64,000 nt of DNA from Rhabditophanes sp. KR3021 (GCA_963281155.1 CAUJLY010000006.1:3844001-3908000); one strand, 5' to 3'. Shown: positions 40,404 through 54,000, counted from the first letter of the stretch. Notes: generated by a model from the letters alone, not told the origin. A program made the numbers and translations.

Positions 40404-43329
40404 TTATTTTCTAAATACTTCCAGTATAGCATCTAAGATGACTTTTTGCATGAATTTGTAGCAATCTTTGTCATGTGCATCAAATTCAATCTTGCCGACT
40501 TTGTACGTTATTTTCGTTTCTGGTTGTCCTTCCAATTGTTGGAGCTCGATAATTAAACTCCAATTTGCAAAGGGATACTTTTGAGTTAATAACTCATCAA
40601 CAAATCTATGGGGAACTCGTATATTTAAACTGATATCCGTTCCATCATTTGAAAAGCCTGGTAGTCCATTGCATTTCATGTTCATAAAATAGTCACGTAG
40701 GCTATCAAAGCAGGGTTTGAGATCCATTGGGATAAAGTGCTTAAACAAATCAGTTTTAATCTGTTGAGTTTCCTCGTCAACAAAACTTTTGTCTCCTCCA
40801 ACCAATTCAGGATACTCGAAAGCCAATACTGAAAATGGAATTTTCGAAACTGTTGGGTTATGTATTCTAAAAATTAATTAAATTAATTACATTTTAACAT
40901 TCATTTGACTTACATTTTATTAGCACTAGTTGAATTTAGACTTTTTCTTAAATTATCAAACTCATTAATGATACTGCCAAACTGTGGTGTCAAGCTGTTT
41001 CTTTTTTCTTCCTTGGCATGCAAAAATTCATTACTGGCCATTTGGTTGGAACCAAAGTGTTTAAGCAATACACCACTGCCATTCGCATGCAGTTGAATTG
41101 GATATGTTTCAGCCCAACTGCTCCTTCTGACTGGGGCATTCTTAGAACTTCCGGGAAAGATGGAGCTCTTTTGGTAAGGCAATTTTGCAAATCTGCCTCC
41201 CGAAAGTTGACTTGGATTTAGTAGATTACTTGAGTTTGAATTACCGGGATCATTAAGTTGCATACTATTTCTTTTTAACGACAAACTTGATTTGCTGGGC
41301 AATTTGCTACTGCCGGGAGCATCTTTTTCGTCTGTATGCATTGCATACTCATCAGCCTCATTCAGTAAATTTGGTATACCGAAGGCATATGGATTCAATC
41401 TCCCTATACATAATTTCCTTAATTCATCAGTATTGCTCGCATATTGTGGTGGCAAAGAAAAATTGTTGGCACTATTGTCAATGCCATTGCGTTGGATGTA
41501 ATTAAGGTCAGGAACTTGAATGGTTGGATTTATTAAAAGTTGGCCTGCTAAATTTGAATTCATTAACGTATTAAAAGAGTTGTTACAAAAAAGAACTGCA
41601 TTAGCTTGAAGGCCATTTTGATGCGGATTGACATGCGGTGGTTGCAATGGTTGTAATTTGGCATATTGCGCCAAAGTAGTTAAAAGTGATTCGTCAGTAG
41701 TTAATGTATGCCTACGCATCGACAGATTTCTCGGAATACATGTTGAAAAAGCTGAGCCCGGTTGTTGTTCATTAAAAACATCTCTCTTTTCTTCACTATT
41801 AATGCTAGTCTGATGCTCTAATTCAGAAATCTTGACGGCTGCACTCTCATTGGTACTGTTATCAAAAATACTTAATGGAATCCTATCGTTACCGTTCGTA
41901 TCTTTAAGACTTAACTTGGCTAAGTTATTTGCCGCCAAGCTGCTTGATAAAGATTCGTCATTAACATTAACATTTGCAATGCCTGTGGTAATACTTCCGC
42001 GAGAATTTTTGTTGTGAATTGGTTCGACAGGAAATCCCAAGCAATTACCTATCGGGCTGGGTGGATAATTTGAGTTGTTGGCAGTTTCCTCGTAACTCAA
42101 ATTTGATTTGCCACTGGTAATTGAACCACGAGAAGACCTACGTGGCATTGAATCTGTCGGAAATGTGGACAATAAATTAGCCGTTGTTCTGGCAACCATT
42201 TCATTTATCAAAAGATAATTGCCGTAAATTGGATTTAAAAAGTTTTTATTAACAAAAGTATCTGTTATTTGGTCAGGAGTCCATAAACGATAACTTTGAA
42301 GAATTGCGACAATGTTTTCATGCTCAGTATTTAACTTTAATTGCAATTGTGATGCTGCCAAAATGTTTTCATTTGTTTGCGTTTCGGTCCCTGTACCATG
42401 GGCCAACAATAGCTCCCTCGATTCTCGGTTTATAGTCTCGAGAAACCACTTATGAGTACAGATACCCGATAAACTTATCCGCTTCGAGGCAATTATATTA
42501 AGTATTTTTCTAATTAAATCGGCGCATTCTAAAGTCATTGCTTTTATTGAAATTAGATTTAAATTTACGACTTACCGACAGAAACAAAAAACGGGATATT
42601 TATTATACGGGAAATCATTGCTTCTTTTTGTGATTCAATAGATTGACTGGGATAAGGAAATGAGCCTACCACAAGAACGAATAAAAGAATTCCTAGACTC
42701 CATACATCAGCTTTCTTGCCATTATACATTTCGCCGAACAAAACTTCGGGAGCTGTATATGGCGGACTTCCACAGTAATCTGTCAAATTTTCTGTGGAAT
42801 TGGTGCTGAATCCAAAGTCAATAAGGCGCACATTATCCGATTCATCAATCATTATGTTTTCTAATTTAAGATCCCTGTGACAAATATTTCTGGAATGGCA
42901 ATAAGCAACGGCACAAACAATTTGATTAAAATAGTGACGTGCTGTACTTTCGCTATAACGACCTTTTTCTTTAATTAAACTATACAAATCACCCTTAGAA
43001 ACATATTCAGTAACAAATCCAAAATAGTCATTTATATTAATAGCCTATGCAAATGTAAAAATATAGTAAACAAGAGGGCTTTGTATAATTACCTGATACA
43101 ATTTTAAAATATATGGATGGTTTTGGACGGCAACTAAATTACGAATTTCTTCCTCAAGACGGCCCCGGTTTTCGATTTGACTTTGCTTTGATTTCTCAAC
43201 CAATTTGAGAGCAATCTTCATACCAGTCAATTCATGGTTTGCAATATAAACATTAGCGAATGTGCCCTGACCGATATTTTTTTCAAGACGGTAGTAACCT
43301 AAGCGATCATAATTTTGTCTTGAAAACAT
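40404..43329 (-). CDS. kin-29: SIK-type (KIN-29-like) AMPK-related kinase
   Basis: Exons 43093..43329, 42576..43044, 40914..42528 and 40404..40866, with introns of 47-48 bp, give about 927 residues. The kinase domain (residues 11-270) has IGQGTFANV, IALK, CHRD (Asp137) and DFG (Asp155). It ends with IPFFVSVECADLIRKIL and ICTHKWF, close to the SIK pattern IPFFMS-ECE-LIR / ICKHKWM. A UBA-like segment (HENIVAILQSYRLWTP) follows, as in SIKs. The activation loop reads NLTDYCGSPPY: the position phosphorylated by LKB1 (Thr before W/Y-C) is Asp168. Exon 3 is Asn/Ser-rich with PKA/14-3-3-type sites (PRRSSRGS, MRRHTLT, RRSSWAE, KRNSLTP). The last ~155 residues are globular and look KA1-like. C. elegans KIN-29 regulates chemoreceptor expression, body size and sleep; orthology is likely, not proven. 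Confidence 0.85.
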
Positions 43330-44826
43330 TTTATTCCATTATATACACCTGCAAGAATCTGTAGAATATAGAGTTTAAAGTGTGGTATTTATAGCGGTGA
43401 TGGAAAGAACGAAAACTGGAAATAAAATAATCGCAAATAAAAAATTGTTCTTCGTGCCTACAAACATATTTTATGTAATTATAGAGAATGTTCCTTATTT
43501 TTAACATGGCACTCTTACTGACAGTTATGTCTATCAGAGTTTAATAATTAAGATACTTCAAAGTTTAACTGCAGACGTTAAAGCCGTTTGCTGATAAGTA
43601 CATCTGATAACTAAAATATGTAACATTAAATAAATTGATTTTGGAATGGTCTGCAAGTCATATTAATTTTTGATGTCGTTAGCATTAAATGATAAATGCA
43701 TATTAAGTTAGATAAAATATTAGGAGCTTCATTTTTTAATTAAATTTCATAGCATGCACATATATCTAAAATAAATCACACACACATAGTGTCTGTCCAT
43801 CTCTAATACACCACTATTCCAAGTTTATCAACACAAAAGTTTCCTGATAAGAATGTTTAGTGTTTGTCATATGTTAAATGGATTCAGAATGAATATAATA
43901 TAAACTGCTTTGTTGTCCGTCTGACGACAACTAATATTACTACCACAAATACAAATAAAAATTTTAATTTTAAAGCCAAATCGTTGAAAGCGAAATATTC
44001 ATTACTTTTGGTGTACATTTATTAAGATTTTATTTTATTAAAAAATCATTTATTATCAATGTGTCTTATCACACACGTATACCTTTGAATTGACTGAAAA
44101 GTAACCTGTTTTTTCTCAACCATATATATACCTAAATATACATACAAAGGATGAGTGTTAGCGATGAAGTAATGAAGCAAGGTACACCTATGATTATTCT
44201 TCAAGTATGCATATAAAACATCATAATGATTAGCTTTTACACATCAAAGCGTATTTGCACTATCATTCATCAATCCTTCAGTGGTCATACAAAAAACACA
44301 TAATAATTTAAAATACCAGAAACAAATTAGGACCTGCATAATTTGCTAAGACCATTACAAAGTGCCTCATCAAATTAACAATTCACATCTCATCAAATTA
44401 ATTTCCTACTACGCAAATGCCATTCTTTCAATCTTTTTTTGGCAAAAGCGCAATAAAGAATCCATTTACTCAATTCCAACTTGAATTGTTTTTTAAATCG
44501 CAATAATTAAGGCACCAAGATTACCCGCTTTCACATATCATTAACATAAGTAAAGTGCCTAATCAGCAACCACATAAAAAACCTATTCCCATGCTAATAT
44601 CACCCTCTTATAATAAAGTCTAGAAAAGGCGAAAAGGAGTATAAATTAAAATTCGGTATAAAAATAATGTTATTGACGATCTTATTTTTAGATAATAAAT
44701 AATTCATGAATAGTTTTCACTTATCAAAAGATTCAAATTACGCCTCATGGCAGTATTTAAGGCCCAATCAGGATACCAAATATCACTTATCCTCTTGGAT
44801 CTTTACCGACACTTCGTTAACTAAAA
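43330..44826. other. Intergenic, divergent SIK-like and nlp-3 promoters
   Basis: About 1.5 kb without a gene. A TCTTGCAG acceptor lies 22 nt before the kinase ATG (minus). Near nlp-3, a TATTTTTAG acceptor at about 44684-44692 lies 135 nt before its ATG, so the leader of that mRNA may be longer. Confidence 0.5.
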
Positions 44827-45139
44827 ATGGCTTCTACTACTTTTTACACTCTCACTTTGGTCATGGTTTTGCTTGTTGTACTCATGCGCACTAAGCCAGT
44901 CTTTGAAGAGGAATCGTTTGAACAACATCCAGCTCAAATGGTAAGTCAAACAATAGCCCAGGTATCCTTAGATAAATAATGGTGTTTGTAAATTATAGAG
45001 ACTCAAGAAAGCCATCAATCCGTTTATGGACTCTATTGGCAAAAGAAGTGAATACTTCTCTGCATCACCTCGCCGTTACTTTGACGTTCTAGCAGGCCAA
45101 TCCCTCGGAAAAAGATCATCTAACTTTTTGATGTACTAA
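44827..45139 (+). CDS. nlp-3: NLP-3-like neuropeptide precursor
   Basis: Exons 44827..44940 and 44999..45139 (58-bp intron) encode 84 residues. The first ~22 residues form a hydrophobic signal peptide. Two peptides follow in exon 2: after KK comes AINPFMDSI-Gly then KR, and after RR comes YFDVLAGQSL-Gly then KR. Both should be amidated by use of the Gly. C. elegans NLP-3 carries AINPFLDSM, AVNPFLDSI and YFDSLAGQSL amides, so this is a clear orthologue with one INPF copy fewer and Leu-to-Met, Ser-to-Val changes. NLP-3 acts with serotonin in egg-laying neurons in C. elegans. Acceptor TTATAG precedes exon 2. The intervening SEYFSASP is a spacer. Confidence 0.93.
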
Positions 45140-45620
45140 CCCAAAAAAACTATACTTTTTAATCAACACGCAACAATTCCCACCTATATGCTTCAGACAG
45201 AAAAACGCGCTTTCTTTATATAATAATGCTTCTTTTTACGTAAAGCTTTTCAATACCAAAACTTTATAGCTGACATCAGAAACACTGTTATCACCTTTAA
45301 CACCATTGTTATTTAATACAATCTATATACAATTTAAATAATGTACCACCACCGTTTTTGTGTTCCAAAAGATATAAAAATAAATGAGTCTATAATTCGC
45401 AATTAAATATTTTTTTGATGTGTTTTTCAATTTTATAAAAAATACAAAAAACATTATGGCTTCGTTTGGCTTTTTTGTACAATTTAACTATTGAAGATTA
45501 AGGGAACAAAGATATTACGAAAAAGAGCTTGATGTATGAAAAAATAGTGTATTGTTTATATGAAATAAAAAATTAAAGTTGGCAATATAAAAAATAACAT
45601 TATACATGTGCGTAATTTTT
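45140..45620. other. 3' flanks of nlp-3 and the HAD gene
   Basis: About 480 bp between convergent genes. An AATAAA at about 45380-45386 probably ends nlp-3. No further gene is seen. Confidence 0.5.
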
Positions 45621-46675
45621 TTAATAATGAATAGCTATATTTGGTAAGTACGAGAGCAACTGAGCGACATTTTCAATCTGAAAAAAGCACAAAATGATGT
45701 CAATTGTTAAAGGTCTTGTTAAAAATAAGAAAAATGGGAAAGATTGTTGGTGAAAGCACTTACCAGTAAAGTTGAATGTTTCTGCAAAAGATCTCTGTTC
45801 CCAACTCCGGTCAAAACGCCAACTGAACCACCGAGCTTTGCCAATTTTGCCATTCTGAGATCAGTTAACGTATCCCCAACCATCAAAGTTTCTGATGGAT
45901 GGACGTTTAGGGCGTTACAAATGGCGAATGCGTTGCTTGGGTGAGGCTTAGGAAGACTGTCAATATCATCTCCACACCTTACAAAGTCAACAAGCCCATT
46001 CAGGTTTAAAGCTTTAAGTGTGTATTCAGTGTTTTGTCGGGAATCTGATGTGCATACTGCAACCAGGATTCCATTCATTCTGAGAGTCAAGAAAAGCTCT
46101 CTCAAATCAGCTACTTCCTTGATGTGGTTTGAGGATCTGTCTTCTGACAAGATGGCAGAAACCTTTTCAACCACATTGATAGCCAACGGAGGAGAAACGC
46201 CATGCTCAACCAAGACATTTTCAGTAGCTTCTCTAATTTCCTTCATCGTAGCCTCAGCCAATAAGCCTGGCAGGACTTTTTGGGCCTTAGGGTCATAACC
46301 TAGTCTCGAATAAATGGCTGGGGACAACTTTTTTTCAACAAGTTCTTCGATACGTAGGGCGAAATTAGTGACCCATGGTATCCACATGGCGTGGAAACAA
46401 ATAAGGGTACCATCTTTATCAAATATGACCAAAGAAGTTTTAGGCAACATCAATCTAGATTCGTCCAACATTGAATGAACTGTAACAAAGTCTGGATTTG
46501 GCCTAGTCGTAGTGACGCTACTACTATTACCCTGGGAAAGTTGGGGGTTTTGTTCAGGAACAAGAGTTGAAAGTTGACATCTTTTAATGAGGTTTTTTAC
46601 ATTGGCTCTTTGGTTACGAAGGGAAAAAGATGATGTTTTGAAGACGATGGTGCGGGCGGCTTTACTCAATAACAT
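45621..46675 (-). CDS. HAD-superfamily phosphatase, probably mitochondrial
   Basis: Exons 45764..46675 and 45621..45677 (86-bp intron, gtaagt ... ttttttcag) give about 322 residues; reading through the donor would give an unrelated short tail, so the spliced end (IENVAQLLSYLPN...) is preferred. All four HAD motifs are present: I IFDKDGTL with both catalytic Asp, II VCTSDS, III the Lys of LPKPHPS, and IV MVGDTLTDLRMA. The helical cap between motifs I and II resembles phosphoglycolate-phosphatase-like members. The first ~40 residues are rich in Arg, Ser and Lys with no acidic residue (ARTIVFKTSSFSLRNQRAN), which fits a mitochondrial presequence. Its substrate cannot be deduced. A TTTATAG acceptor lies upstream of the ATG. 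The enzyme is intact, with a Lys between the two Asp of motif I. Confidence 0.88.
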
Positions 46676-48037
46676 TATATTCTTCTTCTTGACTGCCTTT
46701 ATTTCGTTTGGCTGTCTATAAATAAGGAAATAAAGTTAACCATATATTATATACAACTTTATAAGGTTCTTTATATCCTTTTTTGGGTTATGACGTTTCA
46801 TCTAATAAATTGTCAAACAAAAAATTGTTAAAATAAAGTTGCCTTAAGCACGGAAATGTAAACGATTTCGCATAATAAGAACAAGATAAAAAATAAGTCT
46901 CTCTATTCTAATTTGGCAAATTACATATGGTAGTGCGTGGTTTTATTCAAAATAAAAGTCCATTTCCTAGAGTAGACTAAAGTAGGAAAAAGATTTTTAA
47001 AAGTAAAATGTTGATTTAGCAAATAAATTGGTTATTAAAATGCGCAATAGAAATGTATGTACTTCTCCGAAGATCCTATTAACATAACTCTAAATAGTAA
47101 TCATGTACCCTTAAATTTAGAAGAAAACTGCGCAAAAGTGTTGTCTGCGCATCAAAGTTTTGTGATTTAAAGTATTAAACCCAAAGTAAGCTTGAAAACA
47201 ATGTTGATACTGATAGTGTAATCAGAAAGTTACTTTAATTAATGATAATTACTAAAAAATTAATGACTATCTATTGGATGGGGTTGGTTATGTCTTTGAT
47301 TTGAGTGGTTTTTTTGTGATTAAAATTCTTTTAAAGATGAAATGTGATAATCGTTTATTGTATAGAAAAGTGATTAATTTTCATAAATTTACTTTGTTGT
47401 GTCATAATACAATTCACTTAGAAGTCATTAATCAAGTCTGTTTCATTTACCACAAAAATAGGGAACTATTTCATTTGCGGTAAATGTTTAAATTTATCCT
47501 TGATATAACATGAATAATAGATACTGCAACTTTGAAGTAAAAACGTCATTTGTTAAATCAACTACTTTATGTTTGATGATGATTTAAAAGGTTTGGATAA
47601 TGCGTCCTTAGCCAAACTATCCCATATCTTCACAAAATAAACATATACCCACAACATTTTTTGTGCCGGGAACTTTTTTGCCTAAAGTACAAATAAAATG
47701 CAATTTGCGGAAATATTTAGTTTACAATAAAACACATCATGTATGCACATATATTAAATTATAAGTTTATTAAAAGTCGAATTAAAAATGAATACAAAAA
47801 ATGTACTAAAATATTCTAAAAAATGTTCTGTAAAAACCCGTTATTTGTTGTATTATAATTGTTATCGTTAAAATGTTGGCAAAGGCATACATTACGTATG
47901 CTTTGGAATAGATACTTAATTTATACTAATTATTTTGAAGCAGTTATTGAAAGTTTGCTTCAAAATTCAGATTGCGATGAATGATATTTGAAAGATTTGG
48001 GGAATAAATGTTATATTGTTTATTTTTTAAGATCTGG
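46676..48037. other. Intergenic between HAD gene and ptp-3
   Basis: About 1.36 kb containing the HAD gene promoter and the ptp-3 3' untranslated region. The open frame at 47274-47483 has no coding features. Nothing else is seen. Confidence 0.5.
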
Positions 48038-51000
48038 TTATACTTCACCATTGTAATTTGTTTCATAGTTGTTCAGGAAAGTTAAGGCTGCTTTGTAGCA
48101 GAAGGCATATTCATTCTCATCTTGAACCAGTGACCTTCGATTTGTCCGTAATAATTTGACAGTTGTGAAGACATCCACGACGTGCTCAAGTTTCATACGT
48201 TCTATGATAATCGATACAGCGATAAATACACCGGCTCTTCCTGTGCCAAGATGGTCATGTACTACTATTGGGCCAGTTAAGCCGAACGTTTGATACGATT
48301 CATGAACTAGTTCCACTAACTTGATGAAGGGATCAGCTGAACGAGGCACTCCATTGTCAGGCCAGTCCAGCAATTGGAATAATCTAACTGTTTTGGACAC
48401 ACTTTTTAGGTATGTTACTTTGAACTCACGCATCGAATAATTATCCACAGCGTATTCATTAGTTCTCTCAATTTCCAAATTCCCGTATTGTTCAGTTGTT
48501 TCAATTGACCAATACACATAGCAACGATCCTAAAAAATTATTTATTTGTTTACTTAATAAATCCTTACCTTTTCTAATTCCTTCGAATTTATCAACATAA
48601 CGATAATAGATGATCCTGTTTCCCAAATCATACGCCAAAAATCAACAGCAGTTTGCTGAAGTGGAGATTGAGTGGCAATGTACATATTTCTACTCCTATA
48701 ACCGTCAATCCAACTAGCATTAATGTAGTCAGAATTTTCGTAACCATTAATCATTTTTAAAACGACACGTGAGGAATCATAGGGAACTATGGTTGAACTT
48801 CTGTTTTTTGAACGATTAATTGGGAGAGTAGCTACTTCTGTTTCTCCCTTAAGTACTCGAAGACGACCTAATGTCTGAAACTCTAAGTCCATTCCAGAAG
48901 AGTGATCAAGGGCGTGTAAAGTAGTCAGGACTTCGATGTGATGGTAGATACTTTTGGCAGGAATTTCTGTCGATCCAGACTGTACAGCATCAAGTACGGC
49001 ATCATGAATAAAGATGTATTGATCATCTGTTTGAACCATATAACTTCTTTGAGCTCTAATTTCACGCACGCAACCATAGATATCAACTGTATTTTCGTGT
49101 CTCAACCTTTCTAACATGCAGTCTATTACAATAAAAGCTCCAGTACGACCGATTCCTGCTGAACAATGGGAGATAATGGGACCTGCCCTCTGTGGATTCA
49201 ATGTCTTAACTCTCTTTAGGAACATCAAAAATGGAGTAGTATGGTCAGGAACACCGTGGTCTGGCCAAGAAGTATATTGCATATGCTTAATATCACGCGA
49301 TTGAATGATTTCATTAGGATTATGTTCGCTAATTAATTGCAACCTGAATGTTCTAACAGTATAATGTGCTAGTTGAATAGTGTCTAATAATTCAACCTGA
49401 ATCATTCCATATCTTTGTTTTCTTTGTGGCCAATACTGGTCACACTTAATTCTGCTCATTTCTTCGAGTCTTGTTAGCATTACGATCATATATGACTTAG
49501 TTTCCCAAACCATTCTCCAAAAATCATTGAATGTTTCTGGAAGTGGCCCCTGAGTTGCAATGTAAGCTCTTTCCTGATGGTAGCCGTCGATATAGTTTGC
49601 ATTGATGTAGTCAGAACCTTCAATTCCGTAAATAGATTTTAAGACAACTCTTGTTTCATCATAAGGCACCACATTTGCATACCTATTCTTTGTTTTATTG
49701 TATGGTATGGTTGAAGTCTTCCATTCAAGGTTAGGAGCACTTTTTTCTATGCTATCATATTCACTTGTAAATAGTTGATTATTATGCATTTTTAATTGAT
49801 CAATATGTGAGGAAAGATCTGAAATAGCAATTGGAGTTCTCTTTTTCATTTCAGATAAAATCTGAACAGGCATTTGTAAGTCTTGATAATTGTCATATGG
49901 TTCATATAGTACAGGAACATGCGCGTTGTGAACTTTATAAGCCATACTCGAGCCATCGCACATTTGATTTGCGGTAGTATGTAGATCAATTAAGGATGAT
50001 TCCATGACATTATGATGAATATTTCCATTCTGATGCATGTCGTAAGCGTTAATTATTGGTCTCCCATAAGCATCTTGACCAAACAATAGTTTGGATGTTT
50101 CATTTGGGATGTTTCCATTTCCAGAATCTGCTAGCGCTACCTTTGTGATCGATCCATGACGGTTTCCTAGATGTGAAGGATTTTTCTTGCTGAATTTCCA
50201 CCACCAAATTACAAGTAAGCCTAAGATTAATGTAATGATGATAACAGCTATGATTGGTCCCACTAGCCATAGACTTGAAGATTTACTTAGTTTATTGATA
50301 GGTGTCAATTTGGTAGAAAAATCAGTTGTCAACATCGAATCAGCGTACTTTTTTGCTCTAGGTTGATTCATAGGTGCTCTGTATGTAAATGGACCCCCAT
50401 TTTTCTTGCCATTTTCCAAATCTTTTGCAAATGCTCTCATCATCAATTTGTAATGAGAAGATGGATGCAGAGGAAAATTTTCAAATCCATCGTAGTTCTT
50501 ACCGTCACCAATTGTAAAAGTTTCTTTTTCTTTTTGCATGGTTTGCATTCTTTGAGCTGAAATTTCGGCTGTCACATAAGGAATAGTTGGAAGAGGGCCA
50601 CCAGCAAAACGAGTTGTTCTTGGACGAATAACTCTTCTATCAATCAAAGACGTATTTTGGTGGCTTCTTTTGACCTTCTTCATGTGTGAGGCACCTTCTT
50701 GCTTCATACTATACCCATCTCTGTCAAACTGAATTTTTAACTGCTCTGAGTGATGCTTTAAAACCTGTGAATCAAGGTTGTTAATTGTTTCTTGGGTGAA
50801 ATTTCCAGGCACAACAACAATCCAATATTTGCTAATCGGGCCATACTCTTCACTGGCACACTTTAAACGAATAGTGGCAGTATGAGGTGACAATGACTCC
50901 AAAAATTCAGGCTTATCAACAAAAGGTGGTCCAGTATTATCTGTTTGAACGACGATTTCTCTAGGCCAATAAAAGACATCCTGGCCCTTTTCAACAACTT

Positions 51001-54000
51001 TGACGCCAACTTTAAAGGTATGTTCCATGTAAGGTCTCAAATTGTCCCACAATATACTACGCTCGGTTCCTTTCAAAAATTTCCGGAAAACGGGTGATAC
51101 CATTTCCTTATATTCCAAATTATGGTCCAGGTAATATTTCCGGCTTGTGTGATTGACATAAAATTCTATATTGCTCTCCCCTGCATAATCCCATCTCAAA
51201 GAAACAGATGTGCTAGTTTTGTACTCTACTCTAAGATTTGTTGCGATATAGTGAGGTTTTAATTGGGCTATTGTTACTGGGGGGTCTGAGCAAGGACCTT
51301 GTCTCTAAAAATAACAATAACGATGATATCATTAAAATGTTGCAACTTACACTTTGTTTTACTGTTAATATACAAAAGGCATACGGCTTATGGGCAGTTA
51401 ATTGACTAATTTCAATGTGTCTGGCCTTTGGATCCATAATGGTTTGAGCTTTCCATCTTTCAAAATCAGTGTTACCGGCTCCAGAAGGAGGCTCATGAAT
51501 GTATTTGACTACAAATCCATCGGCTGCCGAGTCATAATTTTTGCTATCGAAATCCCAAACCACAACGACTGAAGAATTTGAAGTTGCTTCGACCCGAACA
51601 TTTGTGGGTGCACTGACTGAGGCTGCAATAAGTAAAGTTTAGATTTAATTACATAAATGAGATTAATGAGCTAATTTTTAAAATTAATATCAACTTAGTA
51701 CATTTAACACTGGCTTTAACCATTTGTGGCAAATAATTAACATTATTCTTAATAACCATCGCTTTCTCGCGACTATCCTTAAGAAGGCTTTCAATAACTG
51801 CCCCCAAAACACTTCGCTCATCCATCTGTGGAGTTGGGCGTTTGTTATAGTTTTTACACAGTCTCCAAATAAGATCAAACTAATATTAATAAATCTTACA
51901 AATAAAAATTAAACGTCACAAAGTAGATAGATGTGAGTGTTAAGAGATACGAATATATTTTTCTAAGAATATGCTCTAACAAAAAATCTGATAGCAATAT
52001 ATAATATTTATATCGTTTTAACAAAACATTTCAATATTTGTGCCATGTTTACTCGTTACTTTTAACTTGTGTTACGACACAATATAGTAACAACCCTAAG
52101 TACTACTCATATCTTTTTGATATTATAATATATATTGCTATTATTATAAAGCTTAAATATCAAACATAATTATAGCATGCCTAATAGCGAAAAACGATAC
52201 TTAAATTTTAGTACACATACGATTAAGGAAACTCATCCTTAGGCAAAATAATCTAAAATTATCTTTTGATGAGTCGTCTCAAAAAAACAATAAATAAAAT
52301 GTACATATGTACAAATTCAATGAATTTTAAATATACAGACATTTTTTTGGTTCTTCAAAGGATGGCTGTTCAAAATAGTCTTTGTTATTATTGTCTGGTA
52401 ACAGTGGACCAGGGTATGCTTGATGAAGTATTTCATTAAATATATCAGCACTATGTGTATTCTTATAATCCATTATTAATAGATTGGAAGAACCTAAAGA
52501 AGAGTGTAATCAAATGGTGAGTTATCACACCATCACAGACCTGTTGTTGACATTTTGGGCACAGGTTTGCCTTTGCTGAATGAATTTAAAGGTTTGCTGT
52601 GAAGAAGCCTTTTCTTCGCCGGGTTTAAACTACTACTTTTAACTGCCGGATGACGCTTGTCTCGAGCAAAGGTTGTGTTTTGGCATTGGATGTCCTGAAT
52701 TTTAGAGATAACACCAACACAATTACTCATTATGTATAAAAAATTAATAGACATTTTTAATTAGGAAATTGGATATTCTTGTGCATTCCAGTGAATTAAA
52801 CTAACATTTCTTTTTAAATAATAGATTTCAAAAGAGAATGTATGTAGTCAAACCAATACACAAAAAATGAATTTGCAAATGAAGAAAGTTAAAGCTATAT
52901 GTTGATGATGTTTAAAACATAAAAAGTACGATAAAGCTCAAACTTTTTTATATATCTCCAACTGGTAATATAAAGGCTCAAATAGAAAGAACTTATGCAT
53001 TAAAATTTAGACTTGATAAAATAAAGTAGTCTATGGACACGTTTGTTAAAAGCAATTAGGCATATTGATGAAGGGTTATCAATAACTGTTTTGTTGGACT
53101 TTTAAACGATGATGCTCTTTGTAATACATTAAATGGACAGTCAGTCTATTTTTGCATTAATGATATTGCATTATCCTTTATCAGATATTGCTTATATATT
53201 CTACATTTTATTTATTATTAAAAGTCATAAACGAACCCTGAGTGTAGCTGCACATGTTCTTGTAAAAATCTTCAAATTTTGTCCAAGAATCTTTGATACC
53301 ACTTGTCTGAGAAACATGATATCTCCACCCTGACGACAACTTATTTACAAGCTCATCAAAATGCGCAACTAATTGTTCTTGACAAAATTTTGGCGATAAA
53401 AGAATGAAGGAAGAATTGGTCGCAGGTTTAGAAATAGAGGTGTTGTTTCGAGTAATCATACTACAAATTTTCGATTAGATCAAAATAGTGCAGTTACTAG
53501 TGCAAAAATAAAGATACGGCAAAAACAAAAATATATTCGCTTATCAATAAGCTAAATAATGTAACGGGCACAGATGTTAAAATAATCCTTTTTAAGACAA
53601 GGTAATACAAATTTCCTAAATACTACGTAGAATTATTTATAATACTTTCAGACTTTTTTCACCAGGTACAAATACCCACCTTAAAGCACCAATTTTAAAT
53701 AATTTATCCTTCAATTGGTGGCAGTGATTTGAAAGTTAATAAAAATCTCATTTGGTGTACCTTAATTCACTTAAACCCTCTTACCTTAATATGGTGCTAA
53801 AAGTGGAAAAGTCCTTAAATAAAGTTAGTTAGTGGGCGAAAAGTCATTACACACATTGAACTATTAAATTATATATAATAATGGAATTTGTTTGAAATAT
53901 TGGTAATAGCTCTATAATCCCGAAAATAGTAGTATGGTAGAGAAGAAAAAATAATTTCCAGGATATTGTAAAATATCTATGTCAACATAAAATGCATGAT

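Noticed and set aside
41018..42017. Plus-strand open frames across the SIK-like exon 3
   Set aside because: Shadows of the Asn/Ser-rich coding exon; no independent support.
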